Shown here: positions 60,112 to 64,000 of the stretch, in pieces
Position numbering within the stretch: the stretch's first letter is position 1
Layout: every line of letters starts with the position of its first letter
Source of the DNA: Myxococcus stipitatus
Lineage (GTDB): Bacteria > Myxococcota > Myxococcia > Myxococcales > Myxococcaceae
Assembly: GCF_037414475.1 (NCBI RefSeq)
Contig: NZ_CP147913.1
Span: 7,376,001 to 7,440,000, forward strand
Direction: 5' to 3'
DNA: 64,000 bases
Position numbers and translations under genes: made by a program
Notes under the pieces: generated by a model
Databases searched by the model: none
What the model saw: only the letters and a program-made list of their open reading frames with translations
Told to the model about the DNA's origin: nothing

Positions 60112-60852
60112 TTGAGCACGCTGGCACGGCTGAAGGGGACAGTGTTCGCGTCGGGGGCGCGGACGCTCTATGTCGGTCCGCTGGTCGCCACGGAGCAGCA
60201 CTCGCACCACGCGGCCCAGATTGTCGTCGCGCCGGAAGGAGTGGACCTCGAGGACGGGGCCCACCGGCGCCTCCGGGTTCGCACGGCAGTCATCCCCCCA
60301 CACGTGCCCCACGGGCATGGCGCGTGCCCCCATGGAGCCCTCCTGTTCCTGGACGGAGACGACCTGGCGAGCCGCGCCCTTGCGCGTGGCGCCGAGCCTC
60401 GCTGCGAGTCGTGGGTACGACCCATGCTTGACCTGGAGGTCCCTCCGAGCCCGACGCCGGAGCAGGCACGAGCCCTCATCGCGTCGGTCCTCTCCGCGCT
60501 CGACCTCTGTCAATCTCCAGGGCCCCGGCACCCGGCGACGCGCAGGATGGGGGCCGCGCTCGACAGCTCCGACCCCGTCGACCTCGCGAGCCTCTCCCAC
60601 GAGGCAGGACTCTCGCCTCGGCAGATGCGTCACGCGTTCGCGCGCGACTTCGGGCTCCCGATGCGAGCGTATGTGCGATGGAAGCGGCTGTGCCGCGCCA
60701 TCGCCGCGGTGGAGGAGGGCGCGAGCCTGGGCGCCGCCGCGGCCTCCGCCGGGTTCGCGGACAGCGCCCACCTGACCCGCGTCTTCCGCGAGCAGTTCGG
60801 CATGACGCCCTCTCAGGGGCTGAGCTCGGTCAGTTGGCGGACGCTCGACTGA
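60112..60852 (+). CDS. AraC-family transcriptional regulator
   Basis: 246 residues from a TTG at 60112 with GAGGGA five bases upstream; no in-frame ATG fits. The N-terminal cupin-type region includes EQHSHHAAQIVVAPEGVDLE and HVPHGHGA, with several histidines that could bind metal. The C-terminal AraC domain has DLASLSHEAGLSPRQMRHAFARDFGLPMRAYVRWKRL and SLGAAAASAGFADSAHLTRVFREQFGMTPS. Its last 23 bases overlap the end of the convergent DinB gene. Confidence 0.87.
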   Translation: MSTLARLKGTVFASGARTLYVGPLVATEQHSHHAAQIVVAPEGVDLEDGAHRRLRVRTAVIPPHVPHGHGACPHGALLFLDGDDLASRALARGAEPRCESWVRPMLDLEVPPSPTPEQARALIASVLSALDLCQSPGPRHPATRRMGAALDSSDPVDLASLSHEAGLSPRQMRHAFARDFGLPMRAYVRWKRLCRAIAAVEEGASLGAAAASAGFADSAHLTRVFREQFGMTPSQGLSSVSWRTLD

Positions 60853-61363
60853 CGAGGAACTCGGGGACCCCATCTCTCCGGCGGGGCATCCCGGTCTGGA
60901 GCATGATGACGTCCACGTTCCCTCGGTGATGGGTCGTGTGGATGACGACGTGGAGGAGCATCGCCGCGGCGGTCATCGTCACGACCTTCCCATCGGTGAA
61001 TCGCACGTCGCGAGGCCGCTCGAGCTCTTCCGGTCGGAGCGACGCCGTGGTCTCCACATACCAGCAGTCCATCTGCTCGAATTCGAGGCCCAGCTCCTGG
61101 AAGGAAGGGATGACGGCCCGCTGGGGCGACGCGAAGCCATGCGAGGCGCCCTGCAGGTGCGCCTGGAAGACGCATCGGACGACGTGGATGTGGTCGAGCG
61201 CCCGCATGATCAAATCCGCGCCCTTCTGTGACTCGAAGGCGTCCATCGCGCGAAGGGCGGTGAAGAGCTGCTGATTGGCCCAGGCCGAGTGGGTGACGAG
61301 GAGCTGGAGAGGGGTTGAAGCCAAGGACACATCAGCGGGCGCAACCGAGGAGGAAAGGTTCAT
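60830..61363 (-). CDS. DinB-family protein
   Basis: 177 residues. Four-helix bundle of the DinB/YfiT type with the metal-binding histidine pattern: ALDHIHVVRCVF near the middle and LLHVVIHTTHHRGNVDVIMLQTGM near the C-terminus. Members include thiol-dependent metalloenzymes such as bacillithiol or mycothiol S-transferases; the substrate here is unknown. Its 3' end overlaps the convergent AraC gene by 23 bases. Confidence 0.88.
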   Translation of the reverse strand: MNLSSSVAPADVSLASTPLQLLVTHSAWANQQLFTALRAMDAFESQKGADLIMRALDHIHVVRCVFQAHLQGASHGFASPQRAVIPSFQELGLEFEQMDCWYVETTASLRPEELERPRDVRFTDGKVVTMTAAAMLLHVVIHTTHHRGNVDVIMLQTGMPRRRDGVPEFLVSRASAN

Positions 61364-61479
61364 GCCTCGGAAGATAGGGAGCGCTCAGAGGGGGCGCTTG
61401 AACGCAACGGCGGACCCGATGCCGCGAGGAGCGACGGCGACGAACCCATCCGGTCCGTCGCTGCCGCCCCAGCGCGCGA

Positions 61480-62133
61480 TTACCCGACCAGGTTGATGGT
61501 AAACGTGTCGGTGTTGATGAACTGTGATCGCATCCCTATCCGGCGGTCACCAAACAGGCAGTTCTCCGTGCAGTGGATGAATCCGCTACCGTCCTTTGGG
61601 ATACAGGCATAGAGAGAGTCCCCACCCCAGCCTGCGCCGTCGTCGGCTTCGGCCATGAAGTAGACCCATTGGGACTGGGTCGTGAGCACCTGGACTTCCT
61701 GATTCAGGCCGATGCCCCACCACCCTTGTGTCACATGCCCGCCCGAGGAACCCCCACAGGCGGCCGCGTCGGGGAAACCAATACAAATCCAGACGAACGA
61801 GCCATAGCTGTTGCGGAAACGCAAGTTCCGGTTGGCCAACAGGGGCGCTCCATCGAGCGCGGCAACAGGTGGCTGGGCCGTCACTCCGGGCCATGCGGGA
61901 TGGGCACTCTGGATGATGCCTGGAGAAACGTTCACGCTGTTGTACGGATGGAGCTCGCCCAACGGGCGTGTTCGATAGGTGCCTCCGAGCAGGGGCCGAA
62001 CGCCGAAGGGGCCGGTGGGGGCTGCAATGTCGCTCCCCTCGGCGGCCCAGGCGTTGGATGGTCGCGCGGAAAGGATACCGCCGGCCCCCATGCCCAGCAG
62101 TGCGCTCGCACGAAGAAAGCCCCGCCTGTTCAT
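61480..62133 (-). CDS. Tat-exported DUF1036-like protein
   Basis: 217 residues from the ATG at 62133. The N-terminus MNRRGFLRASALLGMGAGGI has the twin-arginine motif RRGFLRA and an Ala-rich cleavage region. The mature part LRFRNSYGSFVWICIGFPDA, then GWWGIGLNQEVQVLTTQSQW and VYFMAEADDGAGWGGD, resembles DUF1036, a small secreted beta-domain. Cysteines near CIPKDG and HCTENC may form disulfides in the periplasm. The function is unknown. Confidence 0.7.
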   Translation of the reverse strand: MNRRGFLRASALLGMGAGGILSARPSNAWAAEGSDIAAPTGPFGVRPLLGGTYRTRPLGELHPYNSVNVSPGIIQSAHPAWPGVTAQPPVAALDGAPLLANRNLRFRNSYGSFVWICIGFPDAAACGGSSGGHVTQGWWGIGLNQEVQVLTTQSQWVYFMAEADDGAGWGGDSLYACIPKDGSGFIHCTENCLFGDRRIGMRSQFINTDTFTINLVG

Positions 62134-62472
62134 TGAATGCCTGCCTGATTGACGCATACAAGTCCTCTCAGGCTCGAAGCGGCTTTGTCGGGAACTCTCG
62201 CCGCCTCGAGCCGGGAATGACTTCACGTAAATCAGCATGCCCATGCATGCCGCCCGACAGCTGTCATGCAATTGATTTGCATCTTAAGCAGGATGACAGG
62301 CGCGAGCGGTGCCCGCTCGAACAGCATCTGTCGGGAAGCTGACAGGCCCCTGATGCCAGCCAGGCCTTGGTGCTCACCGCGGACTCGCGGCGTCCAGGGC
62401 CTGGTGGCGGATTCAGTCGTCGCACGCGGTCATAACGTCCGGCTCCTGACTCGCCTGCGCCGAAGGTGCTGC
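62134..62472. other. 339-base intergenic region with a nested palindrome
   Basis: No gene seen. It includes the dyad at 62261-62299 and a small GAGCGG/CCGCTC hairpin. The promoter of the Tat-exported protein gene should be at its left end; the right end follows the DUF3060 stop. Confidence 0.5.
62261..62299. promoter_or_regulatory. Nested inverted repeat (operator or stem-loop candidate)
   Basis: Outer arms CTGTCAT (62261-62267) and ATGACAG (62293-62299) enclose inner arms ATGCAA (62266-62271) and TTGCAT (62277-62282). It lies about 130 bases upstream of the Tat-exported protein gene. The AT-rich core stands out in this GC-rich DNA, a common feature of operators. Confidence 0.35.
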
Positions 62473-63015
62473 TCAGCGCGCCTGGGTGATGCGGTTGTTG
62501 CTTCCAGTGTTGTTGACGCGCGGCTTCTTGCCCTTCTCGGGTCCATGCTTCCAGGTGACGATGTTGCCGCTACCGGTGGTCTCGATGCGGCGCACCGTGG
62601 TGGCCGTGACCTTGTTGTCGCTCCCCGTCACCTCGATGGACTCGCAAGCCCCCGTGACGGAGACCTTGTTCCCGGAGCCGACGATCTCCACCTTGCCCCC
62701 GTCCTCGCAGTCGTGCGTCACGGTGCCGTTGGAGTCGACCAGCTCGAGCGAGCCGCCGCGCCTCGACGACGTGCCCGCCTCGTCGTCCTCATCGTGTGCC
62801 CGGGCGCCATCGACCTGGACGTTGACGCCGCCCGCGCGCACCCGGGTGGACCCGCCGCGCGTCTCGACGGTGTTGCCCTGGGCCTTCACCTTGACGCTGC
62901 CGTCCGCGCCCACCTCCACCGACGCGGTGTCGTCGTCATCCTGCGCATGGGCCGTCATGGCCCCCAGGACACATGCGATGACGACGAAAGCCTTCGACCC
63001 GAACCGATTGCGCAT
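62473..63015 (-). CDS. Secreted DUF3060 protein
   Basis: 180 residues from the ATG at 63015. A signal peptide (SKAFVVIACVLGAMTAHA) precedes an acidic DDDD start. The C-terminal 90 residues are short beta-helix-like repeats of the DUF3060 type: VEIVGSGNKVSVTGACESIE, VTGSDNKVTATTVRRIETTG and SGNIVTWKHG. The protein probably folds as a small right-handed beta solenoid outside the cytoplasm. The function is unknown. Confidence 0.8.
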   Translation of the reverse strand: MRNRFGSKAFVVIACVLGAMTAHAQDDDDTASVEVGADGSVKVKAQGNTVETRGGSTRVRAGGVNVQVDGARAHDEDDEAGTSSRRGGSLELVDSNGTVTHDCEDGGKVEIVGSGNKVSVTGACESIEVTGSDNKVTATTVRRIETTGSGNIVTWKHGPEKGKKPRVNNTGSNNRITQAR

Positions 63016-63098
63016 TGCGGAGGACCCCTTGAGTGGATGGACGCGCAATGTACGCAACCGCGTCGCGAAGATTCAAAGTTCACGCGACATATCGCGCG

Positions 63099-63917
63099 TC
63101 ACGAGCCTGTCGCCGCGAGCGGCGCCTGGTCCGGCTCCCCGGGCTGAAGCAGGTGGATGCGGGTGCCCGAGGCACCCGTGCCGAGGCCGGGCTTGAGGAC
63201 CTGCTGGGTGTCGTAGTGCCCGCCGTTCTGCCGCCGGAACGGAATGGGGGCCTCCGTGAACAAGCCCTCCAGTCGCGCCTTGTAGGCCTCCGCCACGGAG
63301 GGCCACTGCTCGGGCGTGAGGCGGTCGGACATGTAGAGGCTGAAAGGTGGGAGTGCCTCCATCCCGGGGTAGTAGATGATGCCGTGCTGGATGGGGAAGA
63401 GCAGGTCGTCGAGAGCGCCGTTGACGCCGCGCTCGGTGTAGTGCGGGGCCCGGCCGCCGATGGTGACGGAGAGCATGGCCCGCCGACCCGTGAGGGTGCC
63501 TTCGCCGTAGCGGTCTCCCCATCGCTCACCTCCATGCGCGCCCACGCCGTAGGCGAACCCATAGGCGAAGACCCGGTCGACCCAGCCCTTCAGGATGGCC
63601 GGCATCGAGAACCACCACAGCGGGAACTGGAAGATGACGGCCTGGGCCCAGAGCAGCTTCTCTTGCTCGGCGGCGATGTCCGCGCTCTGAGTGCCTCCCG
63701 TGAAGGCTCTCTTCGAGGCCCGGGTGTAGACCAGCCGCTCGTGTTCGGGGTGATTCAGGAAGTCGTCCGCGCTGGCCGTGGCCTTCCAGTCCATGGCGTA
63801 GAGGTCCGAGACGCGCACTTGATGCCCGAGCGAGGTGAGGCGGCTCACCGCCAGGTCCTTCAGTGCGCCGTTGAGGGACCGGGGCTCGGGGTGGGCGTAG
63901 ACAATCAGGACGTTCAT
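63099..63917 (-). CDS. NAD(P)H-dependent quinone reductase / flavodoxin-fold oxidoreductase
   Basis: 272 residues. NQO1/MdaB-type Flavodoxin_2 enzyme: MNVLIVYAHPEPRSLNGALKD binds the FMN/FAD phosphate, FQFPLWWFSMPAILKGWVDRVFAYGFAY is the conserved flavin/quinone segment, and TIGGRAPHYTERGVNG lines the active site. It would reduce quinones by two electrons using NAD(P)H. The ATG at 63917 overlaps the stop of the upstream zinc-type dehydrogenase gene (ATGA), so the two redox enzymes are co-translated. Confidence 0.92.
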   Translation of the reverse strand: MNVLIVYAHPEPRSLNGALKDLAVSRLTSLGHQVRVSDLYAMDWKATASADDFLNHPEHERLVYTRASKRAFTGGTQSADIAAEQEKLLWAQAVIFQFPLWWFSMPAILKGWVDRVFAYGFAYGVGAHGGERWGDRYGEGTLTGRRAMLSVTIGGRAPHYTERGVNGALDDLLFPIQHGIIYYPGMEALPPFSLYMSDRLTPEQWPSVAEAYKARLEGLFTEAPIPFRRQNGGHYDTQQVLKPGLGTGASGTRIHLLQPGEPDQAPLAATGS

Positions 63918-64000
63918 GGGACGCTCACCACGACCTTGCCCAGGTGCTGCGCGCTCGCCAGGTGCTCCCAGGCGGCGCGGGCCTCGTCGAAGGGGAAGAC
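63914..64000 (-). CDS. Zinc-type alcohol dehydrogenase / quinone oxidoreductase (partial, C-terminal end)
   Basis: The last 28 codons read VFPFDEARAAWEHLASAQHL, GKVVVSVP and a stop. This is the characteristic C-terminus of medium-chain dehydrogenase/reductases (F..ea..A...l..g...GKvVv.v). The rest lies beyond the window. It overlaps the start of the flavodoxin-fold reductase gene by four bases. Confidence 0.75.
   Translation of the reverse strand, partial: VFPFDEARAAWEHLASAQHLGKVVVSVP

Overview
The window is very GC-rich, densely coded bacterial DNA. It carries many AraC-type regulators, secreted lipoproteins, a Nrf nitrite-reductase pair, a retron-type reverse transcriptase and large repeat proteins. 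This mix points to a myxobacterium (Myxococcota, suborder Cystobacterineae, a Myxococcus/Corallococcus/Pyxidicoccus/Archangium relative). That is inferred from protein character; no species marker such as 16S rRNA is present.

Layout. 1-1739: start of nrfA and complete nrfH (respiratory nitrite ammonification) with an operator-like palindrome, then an orphan hypothetical gene. 1776-7480: a HEAT-repeat protein ending in a degenerate aldo/keto-reductase domain, a compact retron RNA whose a1/a2 repeats and msd-type hairpin can be read directly, the retron reverse transcriptase, and a translationally coupled TIGR02996/leucine-rich-repeat protein. 7579-19755: a beta-propeller-like lipoprotein, an AraC/DUF6223 pair, tRNA-Gln, a WD40/hypothetical operon, a sulfatase, a DUF2892/ECF-sigma pair, an O-methyltransferase, and a DUF1772 protein divergent from a MarR-AraC fusion regulator. 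19774-22224: gene decay, with the tail of an arginine kinase and a macro-domain gene that has lost its middle, around an intact secreted zinc peptidase. 22247-28252: an AraC regulator, small conserved proteins, a 1024-residue carboxypeptidase-regulatory-repeat protein and a DUF2306 membrane protein.

28603-46012 is the most unusual part and reads as an accessory (probably defence or conflict) island on the minus strand. Eight genes, each overlapping or lying within 28 bases of the next, run in this order: TerB-domain membrane protein, BrxD-like ATPase, Lhr-like DEXH helicase, membrane zinc-ribbon (DnaJ-type) protein, HxsA (His-Xaa-Ser repeats plus PEGA domain), HxsD, HxsB and HxsC (two radical SAM maturases). 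A 1719-residue SF1 helicase with a DUF559-type nuclease and zinc ribbons follows in the same direction. The joining of a DNA-processing ATPase/helicase module to a peptide-modifying His-Xaa-Ser system is the best candidate for an undescribed system here; the retron with its LRR and HEAT partners is second.

46355-64000: envelope and secretome genes. These are a repeat-bearing class-C serine hydrolase with a decayed partial copy behind it, an alpha/beta hydrolase-TPR protein, two tandem 950-residue secreted paralogs with ALK-like glycine-rich C-termini and matching terminators, an AraC/SRPBCC pair with a shared 16-bp repeat, a metzincin lipoprotein with a propeller-like C-terminus, AraC and DinB genes with overlapping tails, a Tat-exported DUF1036-like protein, a DUF3060 protein, a flavodoxin-fold quinone reductase, and the end of a zinc-type alcohol dehydrogenase.
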